64,000 nucleotides of DNA from Pleurodeles waltl. Lineage: Eukaryota > Chordata > Amphibia > Caudata > Salamandridae. The stretch is from positions 355,936,027 to 356,000,026 of the forward strand of contig NC_090439.1 of the NCBI RefSeq assembly GCF_031143425.1, in the 5' to 3' direction. The notes beneath the pieces were generated by a model, which saw nothing but the letters and a program-made list of their open reading frames with translations, was not told the origin of the DNA and did no database searches. The translations under genes were made by a program, and so were the position numbers. Position 1 is the stretch's first letter, and each line of letters begins with the position of its first letter. Shown here in pieces: positions 12,174 through 24,085 of this stretch.

Positions 12174-12872
12174 GCCAGATGTATCAAAATCCCATTTTGC
12201 ATTCCCTAAATAGCTAATTTTAAGAAATCGCTATTTAGCGAATGCAAAATGGTATGTAACAAAATAGTGAATCCCTAATAGCGATTCCCACAGAATCGCA
12301 ATCACTATTAGGGAATCACTATTTGGGTTGTGACTCATTCGTTCTTATGGGCTTGCAGTCTCATAGGTACGGATGGTTTTGCATTACCTAAATTGCTATT
12401 TCCTATTAGGAAATCACAAAATTGAGAAATACAAAACCAAGGGTGCCAATGGCCTAAGGCCCCCTTAGATGCACCCTGAAAATAATTTGTGCACACGTAA
12501 ATTGCAAACATGCCCTCAGGGCATGCGTGCGCTATTTGGCACTTAAGAAAATTCCTTTTAATGTATTTTTCAAATTGCACATGGTTACCACTAACTTGAA
12601 GTTGGTGGTAATAACATTTCCCAAATACCTGTTTCGCATTTAGGAAATGCGTGTAACATGTGCTTATGAATCGCAAATAGGAAGTCCCTATTTGAGATTT
12701 CCTATTTAGGGAATCGCTAATTGCTATTCTCTATTTGGAGGCACAATTTTAGGAAATTGTAAAATATTGCAAATGCCTTTCATACATTCGGAAAGGCACT
12801 TTTGCATTTGCAAATGGTGGAATGTAGAGAATAGCGCCATTTGTAAAGGTAAAAATATGTAATACACGTGGC
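12174..12872. mobile_element. Non-autonomous DNA element nested in the L2-like LINE
   Basis: The left end GGCCAGATGTATCAAAAT and the right end, which reads GGGCCACGTGTATTACATA on the minus strand, are imperfect terminal inverted repeats. The body is a mosaic of short palindromic words such as AAATAGCGATT/AATCGCTATTT. It separates ORF1-like from ORF2-like sequence of the surrounding LINE and has no coding potential. I could not confirm a target duplication; the flanks read ACA on the left and ATA on the right. The superfamily is uncertain, either Harbinger or hAT-like. Confidence 0.55.
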
Positions 12873-12877
12873 CCATA

Positions 12878-15730
12878 GTGACCAGACCCCCAGCTCAATA
12901 TACCACCATACAAACACTCCACTCCCTAAACAACAGTTTTGACCCCTTACACTGCTTGCTCCTGAACTGTAGATCAGCAGTTAAGCACACAACTGATATT
13001 GCTGAAACAATACTGACAGATGGAATTTACGTTATATTCCTAACTGAGTCTTGGCTCAATGGAAACTCAGTCCCCATACTCAAACTGCTCTCATCACCTG
13101 GCTATTCTGTTTGTTGACGGGACAGACCAGGACGTACAGGAGGTGGACTAGCAATCATTCATAAAGATGGCATTCACCTCAACAACTTTGAAACCACAAA
13201 TTACTCAAGTTTCAAACACCTAGGAGTTTAACTCATAAACAAAGTGCAGCTCCTATCAAATTCCATACCATCTTTCACCCCCCTGATAGTGGCACAATCT
13301 ATATTAAGGAACTATCTGACCTGATAACAAGAATGTTTTAACTGACAGCAATGACGTGTTCTTAGAAGACTTCAATCTTCACTGAATGTCAGAGATGACA
13401 ACACAGTCTGTAACTTAACATACATACTCAAATTCAATGACTTCATGCAACTCTGCAAAGAACAGACCTATAACAGAGGCGCTACTCTAGAAGTGAACTT
13501 GTCTCATTTCAATCCATCATGCCCATTGGCTGGTCGGATCACCATCTCATACACTACAGCCTAAATGCTATCCCTGGAACCTATCAAGCCACATCCAATA
13601 GTCACACATATGTATCCAACAAATTTCCCTATCAGAATCCAAGATAGATGCCCAACTCACTCACATCCTCATCTGCACACAGTAGATTACCTCATCGAGC
13701 ACTATAGCTCAATGATGACAAACCTGCTTGACCAAGTGGCCTGCTCAAATTCTAGAGATCTAGAAAGAGCCAGTCTAGATCCTGGTTCAATCTAGACCTA
13801 AACACAGAGAGGAGACCACTAAGAATAACTGAAAGATTATGGAGACAGAACTCTACACCAACACACCTTGCTCTCTTCAGATCTGAAACCATTTACTACG
13901 AGAAGCCCATCTTTGGAGAAAATGCTGCTTTCTTTTGCAATTAACTTAACTGGGCAAAGAACAGATCAAGAGATTTCTTCAACATAATTAAACAACAAGC
14001 TACCCTCACTTCCCATCAAAAAACAATAGTAACTAATGAACGCTGTGAAGAAATAGTGAACTTTTTTCTCAAGAGAATAATGAAAATTGAACAATATCTT
14101 AGCCACGTTGCAAGTCAGAAAACTCAGTCCTTCTGCCCTGATGATGTACCCATCTCCACAGTAACTCCCACTCCAGGCTCTACCTCAGAACTGAAGAACC
14201 CACAAATAACCAAAATCAAGAAGGAGTATCACCCACCGAAAAACAATGCAGATTGGTCAGAATTCAAACCATTGATAGAAGGAGAAGTCCACAAGATAAT
14301 TGCAAACTTGAGACCTACATCCCTTACCACTAATTCCCTCGCATCTTCCCTGTACAGAACCTTGACCACATCATCTCTCCATTCTGGACAAAAATCATTA
14401 ATGCTTCTCTGTCGTAGGCTGTGATCCCAAAGCCCTCCAACTAGGACAAGTCATACCCATTCTCAAAAACCTGGATCAGATCCTAATGACTTCAACAACC
14501 TCAGACCTGTCACCAACTTACCTTTCCTAGCAAAAGCAATCGAAAAATTTATCTTGATGCAACTCAACCAACCCATTGAGAAATTCAACCTCCACAACAC
14601 CTTCCAATCAGGATTTAGAAAAGGTGTAGCACAGACACTGCTATGCTTAATATATCAGATGACATTCTCAGAATTTTAGATGAAGGCGACTCTTGCCTCT
14701 TACTCTTACACAATCTATCAGCAGCATTTGACAAAGTTAACCACCAACCTTTAATCGAAACCCTCAAGAATCACACTGGAATCAATGGGACTGTTTTGAG
14801 ATGGTTTAGGTCCAATCTACAACATCGTTCTTAACAAGTGAAAATCAGCAGTTGTCTCTCACAACCTACACCAGTTCCTTAAGGAGTTCCACAAGGATCT
14901 GTTCTTGCTCCAGCCCTTTTTAACCTCCTCATGGAACCCCTCACAACTATCCTGAATCAAGCAGGTGTGAAATATCACCTCTGTGCCATTGACACACAAC
15001 TTTACTACAAAATATAATCTCATAGTGACATTTGCCATCTGGATACCACACAAAAGAAGATGAAAACCTTGCTAAGCACTAATCACCTAAAACTTAACCT
15101 CAAGAAAAATGAACCTTTACGCTCTTTCTCAAATAACAAGCTGTTGCCAATTCAAGAATGGCTCAAGGGCATGGAAGCTTTTAACTGTTCTCTCACACTC
15201 TCCAACTCCGTGAAGTCCCTGGGAATCATCCTAGAAAAAAACTTGTCAATGAAAGAACACACCAACAAGTCAGCACAGGGGTGCTCTACACACTAAAATA
15301 TCTCAAGAATATCAAACCATTTATCCCACCTGAAGACCTAAGGACTATTGTCCAAACACTGGCCATAATAACCAATACCCGAAAAGCCACCTTGCACCTC
15401 TAAGAACAACTCTTATTGAAGCTGTTAGGCATTCAACCATATGTCACCTATTCTTAAGTTTCTGAACTAGCTCCCATTAGAACGAAGGTGCAAATTCAAG
15501 ACAGCCTGTATCGCCCACAAAGGCCTTCACACTGCAGATCCAAAATATTTAGAGAACAAACTATTATGAGTGGGTTGAAATTGGGCACTAAGAAGCTCCA
15601 GCTCACTGCTGTTCATCCCTCCTAAACTGAAAAATAATTCACAGAAATGCAAGATCTCAGATAACAAGCAATGGATTTGGAATTCACTTCCTAAAGATCT
15701 CCTCTATAATCCTTCGTATACTTGTTTCAA
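12878..15730 (+). pseudogene. L2-like ORF2 (AP endonuclease plus reverse transcriptase), heavily mutated
   Basis: The endonuclease begins with LLLNCRSAVKH and FLTESWL (12960-13065), which carry the Asn and Glu catalytic motifs. It continues after a stop at 13115 with a GRTGGGLAIIH segment, and a SDHH-type motif lies near 13535 in another frame. RT blocks are dispersed over three frames: a PISNLP/FQSGFRKG region near 14510-14625, SAAFDKVNHQPL at about 14720-14755, VPQGSVLAPALFNLL near 14876-14930, and LNLKKNE near 15090. At the catalytic YADD position near 14985 the sequence reads CAID, so RT activity is lost. A C-terminal segment with WNSLPKDL lies near 15675. Many stops and shifts make this a dead copy. 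Confidence 0.75.
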
Positions 15731-15830
15731 ATAGAACCCTAAACCGCTATTACTGAACAAATACCTTAATTCGCTGCCTGAGCTAGCTTCACAAACAGAA
15801 TAATTCGATACAGTCATCAGACCCAACTAA

Positions 15831-15985
15831 GGCCCATATTTATACTTTTTTAGCGCCACATTTGCATAATTTTTTGACGTAAAAGCGTCGCAAACTTGCA
15901 AAATACAATTGTATTTTGTAAGTTTGCACCGTTTTTGCATCAAAAAGCATCCCAAATGCGGCGCTAAAAAGTATAAATATGCGCC
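15831..15985. mobile_element. Harbinger-like MITE, 155 bp, TAA target duplication
   Basis: Starts GGCCCATATTTATAC, ends GTATAAATATGCGCC, and is flanked by TAA at 15828-15830 and 15986-15988. The body forms one long hairpin centred on a palindromic TACAATTGTA near 15908. A second, right-truncated member of the same family begins at 28761. Its outer 20 bases match the terminus of the large Harbinger copy at 5718. It sits inside the 3' region of the L2-like LINE. Confidence 0.85.
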
Positions 15986-17276
15986 TAAGTGTTTAACCTG
16001 TCACTAATGCCTCTGATGGATAATTTTGTATTATATGATTCTTTTGGTATACATATATAATGTTGCACTGTTTTTTTTATTCCCTCTGGATATATTATGT
16101 CAACTGTGAATCCTTCTATTGATGCCATGGTCTCTGCTTGCATGTCCCTAAAGTGCTCTGATACCCTTGGGTCTAGCCAGCACTATATGAAACTCTCAAA
16201 TAAAATAATATTAAATACATAAATGTAGGGGTTGTCTGATCATTTCCATGTTGGCGTATACTTGGTGTTTGTTAGACCTGACAGCTTAGGGTGGTCACCA
16301 CTAACTTTTTTGCCTGCCTCCCTCCACTTTTTGGACACTGTTTTTGCTGGTTTTAGGACTCTGCACACTTTACCACTCCTAACCAGTGCTAAAGTGCATA
16401 TGCTCTCTCCCTTCAAACATGGTAACATTGGATCATACCCAATTGGACTATTTAATTTACTTATAAGTCCCTAGTAAAGTGCACTATATGTGCCCAAGTG
16501 GGCCTGCAGCACTGACTGTGCCACCCACTTCAGTACCCCCTTAACCTTGTATCAGGCCTGTTATTGTAAGGCCTGTGTGTGCAGTTCCACTGCCAATTCG
16601 ACTTGGCATTTAAAAGTACTTGCCAAGCCTAAAGCTCCCCTTTTTCTACATATAATATATAAAAACCCTAAGGTATGCCCTAGGTAACCCATAGGGCAGG
16701 GTGCTTTGTAGACAAAAGGCAGGACATGTACTTAGGTAGTTTACATGTCCTGGTAGTGTAAAACTCCTAAATTTGTTTTTACACTACTGTGAGGGCTGCT
16801 CCCTTCGTAGGCAAACATTGGGGTTGCCCTCACACATTGTTGGAGTAGTAGCTTCTGATCTGAAAGGAGTAGGAAGGTCATATTTAGTATGGCCAGAATG
16901 TTGATATAAAATCCTGCTGACTGGTGAAGTTGGATTTAATATTACTATTTTAGAAATGCCACTTTTAGAAAGTGAACATTTCTCTGCACTTAAATCTTTC
17001 TGTGCCTTACAATCCAGTTCTGGCTGGGGTTAATTGACAGCTCCTTGTGCATTCACTCAGAAACACCAAACAAACACAGGATACTCAGCCTCACTTGCAT
17101 ACATTTGCATTTTGAATGGGTCTTCCTGGGCTGGGAGGGTGGAGGGCCTGCTCTCACACAAAAGACTGCCACACCCCCTACTGGTAACCTGGCAGACAGG
17201 ATTGAACTGAAAGGGAACCTGGTGCACTTCTAAGCCACTCTTTGAAGTCTCCCCCACTTCAAAGGCACATTTGGGT

Positions 17277-17284
17277 ATATAAAC
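17277..17284 (+). promoter_or_regulatory. Candidate TATA box of the 2.1 kb LTR
   Basis: TATATAAA within GGGTATATAAACAGGGCC. The corresponding position of copy 2 reads TATTTAAA at 22166-22173, in the same context (TTTGGGTA...ACAGGGCCTCTGCCCC). Copy 3 has lost the box (about 26790). Conservation of position across copies supports a promoter role. The transcription start is inferred to be about 25-30 bases downstream. Confidence 0.55.
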
Positions 17285-17524
17285 AGGGCCTCTGCCCCTT
17301 CCAAGTCAGGCTCTTCCTGGAGAAGAAACTTGTAACCAGAACCTGCAACTGCCTGGCTGCCCAAAGGACTCACCTGACTTCTTGCTGTGAAGGACTGCTG
17401 CCTTGCTGCTCTCTGGCTGAGGTGAAGAAGTGCTCTCCAAGGGCTTGGATAGAGCTTGCCTCCTCTTCCCTGAAGTCTCAGGACCAAAAAGACTTCATCT
17501 CTTCAAGAAGGACTCCTTGTGCGG

Positions 17525-17965
17525 AACAATTTGACGCACAGCCTGCCAGAAACGACGCACAGCCTGCACCGCTGTGAAAATTTCCCCGCACGCAGAACCG
17601 GAATGACGTAGCCCGACTTCGCAACGAGAAGATCGACGCAGCGCCAGCGTATCGACCGGAAATTCGATGCACAGCCCACTGGATTGACGCATAGCCGACC
17701 CGGAACAACGCAGCCTGACTTCCAGAGAGGAATCAACGCAGCACCTGCCGTGCGATAGAAAATTCTACGCAACGCCCACCGGATCGACGCAGCTCTTGTG
17801 ACTTCATCCTGTTAGTGCAGGAAATCCACGCACCGTCCCTGAGGCGTCTGAAAACCTCGCAACCCAAAGAGGATCCACAACAGAGCACCGGATATCAACG
17901 CATAGCTGTCCCTGCGTGGAAACTAAATGACGCATCGCCGTGTGCAACCCGAGAAATCAATGCAC
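17525..17965 (+). repeat. GACGCA-box array in the transcribed part of the LTR
   Basis: About fifteen degenerate boxes of the form (A/T)N(C/G)GACGCA followed by CAGCC or TAGCC recur every 20-35 bases, for example near 17530, 17553, 17633, 17683, 17785 and 17928. They are CpG-rich in an AT-rich region. Equivalent boxes occur in copy 2 (22462-22795), and decayed ones in copy 3 and in the minus-strand copy. The array is internal to the LTR, downstream of the TATA box. Function unknown. Confidence 0.5.
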
Positions 17966-18343
17966 ACCCCTTTGTTTCCATGTTTTTCCTCCTCTGCGGC
18001 CCTTTGTGGAGATTTTTCATGCAAACCAGGTACTTTGTGCTATCTCTACGTTTACTTATTGCATCTTTGATTGTTTTGACCTGCATTTAACCAGATAAAT
18101 ATTATATATGTTTCTAAACACTGTGTGGTGTATTTTTGTGGTGCTGTATGGTGGTATTGTATGATGTATTGCACAAATACTTTACACATTGCCTTCTATG
18201 TTAAGTCTGACTGCTCAGCGCCAAGCTACTAGAGGGTGGGCACAGGATAATTTGGAGTATGTGTGACTTACCCTGACTAGAGTGAGGGCCCTTGCTTGGA
18301 CAGGGGGTAACCTTACTGCCAACCAAAGACCCCATTTCTAACA

Positions 18344-21300
18344 CTGATGGTCATTGATGGCCCAGGACCTCTTGGGACATGGTATCAGAGGTCACAGGAC
18401 CACCACTGCATGGGGGGCTCTAGCTCCATTCTCAATGGTGACACAGTGTTTCTGTCCATTTCATGATCATAGTAGTACAGTTCACAATCTGGCAGTATCA
18501 TGATACTGACAATGTTCAGGGTCACAGCAAATCAGTCTGCCTAGCACACTGACAGTGCCATGGTACTGCTGCTTCAGAATCACAGTGGCACAGTCTGCTT
18601 CTGCCAGACTTGAGGACTATGCCAAGGTGCAAGTCTCTGCTGGCAAGAGAGGTGATGCTCTACTTCAAGAGCATGCTAGTTGCTGTTTCTTGTGTCTTCT
18701 CAGAGCTGATGGACCCACAGCTCGGGGATGAGCAGGTTTATGCTAACCCTGGAAGTATGCACCTTAATCAGAGCCTGACTCATTCCTTTCCTCTTATTCT
18801 CAGGCAGGTCAGCTTTCAGGCATTCAGGATATCAAGATAGCTTTTCCCTCTAAATCAGGCTCTAGGTGATGACCCCTCACCTTTGGGAAGATGACTGTCA
18901 GGCAGACACCAGTACTGGTTGCACAGCAGTCACCTGGGTAATGTGTGGATCACTTCTTTCCCTGATGGAAGAGAACTTGAAACTTGAACAATAGAAGAGC
19001 CAGCACTTTTATATAGAAAAATCATAGTGGGGATATGCGCTCTCTGTATGCATTTTCAGAAGCTGTTTGGGCCAAACCTACTTTGATGTATCCTTTCCAG
19101 CCTGCCTTCCAGACTCAGGGCCTGATTTATAAGTCAGAGGAAGGGGTACTCCATCCGCTTAATTCTAAATTCCATTATATTCTAAGTGATTTAGATATCA
19201 GTGGATGGGATATCCGTCACTGTTGTGACGGAGTAACCCATCCTCTGAGTTCTAAATCAGGCCCTCAGTCTTTGTGCTGATCCATGCTCCACCACGTAGG
19301 GCCATCCTGTTTGGAGTAGTCACAATAGAAACACAAAGAAGTGTGAGCATAGAGCACCTGACTATCACCAGTCACACTTAACAGTAATCTGGAAGAGGTG
19401 CAAAAGACTAGACTCACCATGGCATTTCATTATCCAAAAAAATGAGACTGTAGTACCCACCCTCCACTCCACAATCCACCAAATGGCTGTGCTCAGGGAG
19501 ACACATCAGTAGCTTTTTTGTAGAAAATGGACCTAATCAAATTTATAAAGTGAAGCCTGCTCATCTTTTCACACTATAATGTCTAGATGTTCTCCCAGCA
19601 GCTCCAGGAACATCAACACCACACTTCCGCTCTCTGGAAACAAACCTCAGCTCCATTGTGTGTACTTAAACAGGTTAAGGGCTTCCAAAATGGAATCCAT
19701 AGACCTTAATTACTCTGGTCCACTCATACACATAATGTATGCACATACAGATCACACGAAGCTATGCACTGAAACATGCACAGCACTACAAATTGGGTTA
19801 GCATGTAGCAATGTAACTTTACATGCATGGGGCAAAAGGACTACATTCCTGTGGCACAGATAAAAATACCTGTTCAGATTCACAAAATATGGTACAGTGC
19901 CACCACTATGCTACCCACTAAACCCACAACAGTGACATTAGTCCGCTATCTAACCACTGACAGCATGTCCTGTGTGCCCCCTTCTAGAACTTCTCTCATG
20001 TCAAAGGACAGACTTCAGCCTTCATGTACACATTGGATTAGTGTGAGCCTGGTTCCAGAATCAGAAATCATGATACTAGGTTGTACACCATGCATTGGAC
20101 ATTACCATCCCAATAGGCAGTGAAGTCCCTAGTGTGAGGCCCTCACTCTGCAGTGCATGTGTGATATCTCTATTTTGCTTGTAGGTTGTTTGGGAGCTCA
20201 AATCAGACTTTATCTAATAAATGGGGGTGACTGCAGGCTCACAAAGGATAACACCCACAAAGCACAAATCCTCACCCCAAACAAGTGAAGAGTCCACTCT
20301 AAGGTGCTGGTGATTCTTGGGTTTTTGGTGGTTCTCTGTTCACCGGCTGAGTGAGCAAAGGACATCAAGTGCCAAGTATGATCTTTGGATGACGCAGATG
20401 TTCTCACACTTTTCTTTTCCTTGGTTTGCACAATGCACTATTTATGATCTCCGCATTCATCAAGATACAGGAAGACCAAATGCAGAGCTCAATATAGCTC
20501 CTGCATTACTCCCCCTCTTTTGAGGAACAGCTTGATGATGGCAGTTTAACAGTGATTGCAGAAGCAGAGACCCCCACTTCAGAACTTGTCTTGGTCACCG
20601 AGTTTCCCACATGGTACTCCTCACCTCAGTGCTGTCCCTTCTACTCAGACACAGTGGCTGGGCTCCTTGGGCAGTCCTGTCCTGCCAGGGTATTTTTGCT
20701 TCCCTCTCTCAGCTGGCCAAGAAAGTTCTGGTCCATAATAAAGTGACAATTGGAGGAGCAGCCATTGCATAAACCTAAAAAAATATCTGAAAAGTACACA
20801 ATTGCGAGGGTGATATTGGTTATATCAAGTCAGCACCCTAGCATGCATACATATCAATTATAACAGTTAGAAATGGCATATCATGTCTCCATTACATTTC
20901 TGTGTTTTTCAGGAAAGTTCAAGCCTACAGGCAGTCCTTCAATCTCTCCAGTAGCATATTGATGACTTTCCAGTTGACATCTCTCCACTTCTGGGAGGTT
21001 GGCTGTCAGTGATACCAGTCATAGGTCTCAGGGATTCCTCTGGCACTCTGCAGAGTACTACATCTTTGGTCAGTGATAAATCTGTAAACAAGTTTGAGAA
21101 TTTCAGTCCTTCCTTTATAGATATTTTGCAGACTGGAAATGTTAATTCCACTGTCCTAGAACTGGACTAAAACAGTTCCCTCTTTTATCCTCATCTCTGC
21201 CTAGAGCAGAGGTCACGCCTATGAACCCTGCTCCAGGCAGAGAGGAGGATGAGGCCCCAGAGGCAGACGGGGTGTTGGAACCTAGACCACTGCCAGAGCT

Positions 21301-21418
21301 ACAGCTGCTGTTAGCTTTTGGATAAATGTCTTGGGAGGAGTTATACCAGATGTAGGAAGAGTATGCTACTCTAGTTGACCCAGCAGCAAGTTAACATTGA
21401 AGTGGTTGGCAGATAAAG
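18344..21418. other. Unassigned DNA between two LTR copies
   Basis: No gag, pol or host gene is visible, so the two flanking LTR copies do not look like the ends of one provirus. A MITE occupies 19118-19264. A hairpin with arms around CCTCATC..TCTGCCT..GAGCAG lies at about 21189-21253. Open frames (for example 19579-19863 and 20317-20523) lack family motifs. Confidence 0.4.
19118..19264. mobile_element. Harbinger-like MITE, 147 bp, TCA target duplication
   Basis: Starts GGGCCTGATTTATAAG, ends TTCTAAATCAGGCCC, and is flanked by TCA at 19115-19117 and 19265-19267. It is the same family as the element at 7474, sharing the termini and the inner GGATATCCGTCAC and GACGGAGTAACCC blocks. The TCA flank departs from the usual TAA/TTA. 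Confidence 0.8.
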
Positions 21419-23170
21419 AGTCCCTTAACCATGTCTCAGGCCTGCCATTGTAAGGCCTGCGTGTGCAGTTTCACTGTGAATTCGACTTGGCCTTTAAAAG
21501 TACTTGCCAAGCCTAACACTCCCCTTTTTCTACATATAAGTCACCCCTAAGGTAGGCCCTATGTAACAGGGCAGGGTGCTGTGTAGATAAGAGGCAGGAC
21601 ATGTACCTGTGTAGTTTACATGTCCTGGTAGTGTAAAACTCTCAAATTCATTATGCACTGCTGTGTGACCTGCTCCTTTCATAGGCTACCCTCATATACT
21701 GTTTGAGTGGTAGCTGCTGATCTGAAAGGAGTAGGAAGGTCATATTTAGTATGGCCAGAATGGCAATACAAAATTCTGCTGACTGGTGAAGTTGGATTTA
21801 ATAGTACTATTTTAGGAATGCCACTTTTAGAAAGTGAGCATTTCTCTGCACTTAAATCCTTCTGTGCCTTACAATACACATCTGGCTAGGTTCAGTTGAC
21901 AGCTCCCTTGGGCATTCACTCAGACAAACCCCTAACACAAGATGCTCAGCCTCACTTGCATACATCTCCACATTGAATGGGTCTTCCTGGGTTTGGAGGG
22001 TGGAGGGCCTGACACTTACATGTCAAAGGACAGTAGCCTGCCCTCACACAAAGGACTGCCACACCCCCTACTGGGACCCTGGCTGACAGGATTGAACTGA
22101 AAGGGGACCTTGTTCACTTTTAAGACACTCTCTGAAGTCTCCCCCACTTCAAAGGCACATTTGGGTATTTAAACAGGGCCTCTGCCCCTACCAACTCAGA
22201 CACTTCCTGGAGAACAGAACCAGAACCAGAACCAGAACCTGCAACCTGCCAAGAAGAACTGCCTGGCTGCCCAAAGGACTCATCTGACTGCTTTTCTCAG
22301 AAGGACTGCTGCTTTGCTGTTGCCCTGCTGCCTTGCTGCTCTCTGACTGTGCTGAGAAGGGCTCTCCAAGGGCTTGGATAGAGCTTGCCTCCTGTTCCCT
22401 AAAGACTCAGGACCAAAAAAACATCCTTCCTGCAAGAGAACTCCCTGTGCGGTCAAACCGGAACGACGCAGCCCGACTTCGCACGGAAAAGATCAATGCA
22501 GCACCAGCATTGTGACCGGAAATTCGACGCATGGCCCACTGGATCGACGCAAAGACAAGCCCCTGTGACTTCGTCCTGCAACCGCTGGATTTCAATGCTT
22601 CATTCCCGGGGTGTCCGAAAACCCCGCAACCCGAAGAGGATCCCAGTCTACGCGCTGGAAATGGATGCAAGGCCTGCCCTGTGTGAAAACTCAACGTCGC
22701 ATTGTCTGTGTTCGCCGGAAAATTCAACGCACACCACCCCGTTTTCCAAGCATCTCCTCCTCTGCGATCCCTTGCGGAGAATTTGGACGCAAACCAGGTA
22801 CTTTGTGCTTGCAAGAGACATTTGTTGCTTTTAAAAGACTAAAGACACTTTATATCATTTTTACAGTGATATTTCAACATATACTTAATGCATCTTAATC
22901 GATTTGACCTGCATCATATCAGATAAATATAATATATCTTTCTAAACACTGTGTGGTGTATTTTTGTGGTGTTCTACTGTGTTATTGCATGATTTATTGT
23001 ACAAATACGTTACACATTGCCTTCTAAGTTAAGCCTGACTGCTCAGTGCCAAGCTACCAGAGGGTGGGCACAGGATAATTTGGATTGTGTGTGATTCAGC
23101 CTGACTAGAGTGAGGGTCCTTGCTTGGAGAGGGGTAACCTGACTGCCATCCAAAGACCCCATTTCTAACA
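21419..23170 (+). mobile_element. Solo LTR copy 2, 5'-truncated
   Basis: Matches copy 1 from its CCATGTCTCAGGCCTG region onward and ends at the same ATTTCTAACA terminus. Roughly the first 300 bases, including the TGTTAGA start, are missing. Its TATTTAAA box is at 22166, and the GACGCA-box array is at 22462-22795. A 3' sequence CACTGTGTGGTGTATTTTTG (22949) is shared with copy 1 (18120). Both lie on the plus strand 3 kb apart without retroviral genes between them, so I read them as independent solo LTRs. Confidence 0.7.
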
Positions 23171-23719
23171 GTGTTCCTTCTAGCAGATTACAATGGGGAG
23201 GCAGACCCTTCCAAGCCATCGCTCCTAACTCGTTACTAGGTGAGTACAGTCCAGTCTTATAATGTTACATGTCCCATGAAAGAGATTAGAGGTTTTTAAT
23301 CTTTAAGTAACCCCAGTTACATGTGAATGTTTGCTCAGTATTGCTAATAAATATTTCACAACTCAAGGAACATAAGCCTATTTTGACTTGTACATCTGTC
23401 AGATGTCTATTTACTTATTTTTATGACCTCCTCAGATGAGTTGGTAAATTTGACCTTTTGTCCTGAATATTTGTCTTAAATTTGGACTCTCTATCCTGAA
23501 TGTTTGCGATCACCTGCCAAAATTTTCTTCCATATCAGGTGGTCACCCTAAGTGTAGCACTGCAATTGCCCAGAAACAGCATTAACATTGTGGTCATTAC
23601 CATGCAATACCTATACCATGTGTCAATTACAATGTACATGCCTTTACCACACAAATGTTTACCACACATACACCTTTACCATACATGCCTTTGCTACAAT
23701 AATGTAAGTATTTTGCAGG

Positions 23720-24085
23720 TAAGTGTGTTTACATACCCTTGCCACCTTAATGCCCCTACCCACCCTAAACTCTATCATTACCCTTGCCATCTAAATACCC
23801 TTTCCCACCCTAAAATACCTTTGCCACCAAAATGCCCTTACCTACCCGAAACCCTAAAAATACCTCTACAGCCCAAATGCCCTTACCCACCCTGAACGCT
23901 AAAAATACCCTTACCACCCAATACCCCACCCAACCTAAACCCCAAAAAACTCCCTTGCCACCCAAATACCCTTGCCCACCCTAAACCCAAAAAACACCCT
24001 ATAGAGTAAGGGTGTTTTTAGGGTTTAGGGTGGGTAAGGGAATTTTGGCGTCAAGGGAGTTTCTTTTAGGGTTTAGGGTACAAAA
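23720..24085. repeat. Degenerate CCCTAAA-rich minisatellite ending in an inverted segment
   Basis: A unit of roughly 35-45 bases built from TTGCCACC, CCCTTACCCACC, CTAAACCC and AAAAACACC repeats several times from 23720 to 24000. At about 24002 the strand sense flips. AAAAAACACCCTATAG is followed by AGTAAGGGTGTTTTTAGGG and GGGTTTAGGGTGGG, so 23960-24050 forms a stem. The words resemble telomeric (CCCTAA)n but are not perfect hexamer arrays. Confidence 0.65.

Larger units (their letters stand above)
11105..16222 (+). mobile_element. Old L2/CR1-like LINE with two nested DNA elements
   Basis: A plus-strand non-LTR retrotransposon. A, C-rich 5' sequence (11105-12170) contains remnants of a first ORF, for example the open frame at 11202-11492. 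ORF2 remnants follow at 12878-15730. The 3' end (about 16140-16222) reads AAGTGCTCTGATACCC ... CACTATATGAAA ... AAATAAAATAA, closely resembling L2/CR1 3' tails. Two DNA elements are inserted in it, at about 12174-12872 and at 15831-15985. The exact 5' boundary is uncertain and I could not find a target duplication, consistent with age. Confidence 0.75.
16270..18343 (+). mobile_element. Solo LTR, about 2.07 kb (copy 1)
   Basis: The segment begins TGTTAGACCTGACAG and ends ATTTCTAACA, giving a TGTTAGA...TCTAACA terminal inverted repeat typical of LTRs. Related copies with the same termini lie at 25794-27989 and, on the minus strand, at 42365-51007. A 5'-truncated copy is at 21419-23170. No gag or pol is adjacent, so all are probably solo LTRs from a Ty3/gypsy-like or retroviral element. 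TATATAAA at 17277 suggests a promoter. A GACGCA-rich tract at about 17525-17960 lies downstream, and ATAAATATTATAT near 18095 may serve polyadenylation. Flanking pentamers (GTGTT and CTGAT) match only partly. Confidence 0.75.

Noticed and set aside
16270..23170. LTR copies 1 and 2 as the two ends of one retroelement
   Set aside because: The interval 18344-21418 has no gag or pol trace, copy 2 lacks its 5' 300 bases, and no primer site is seen after copy 1.
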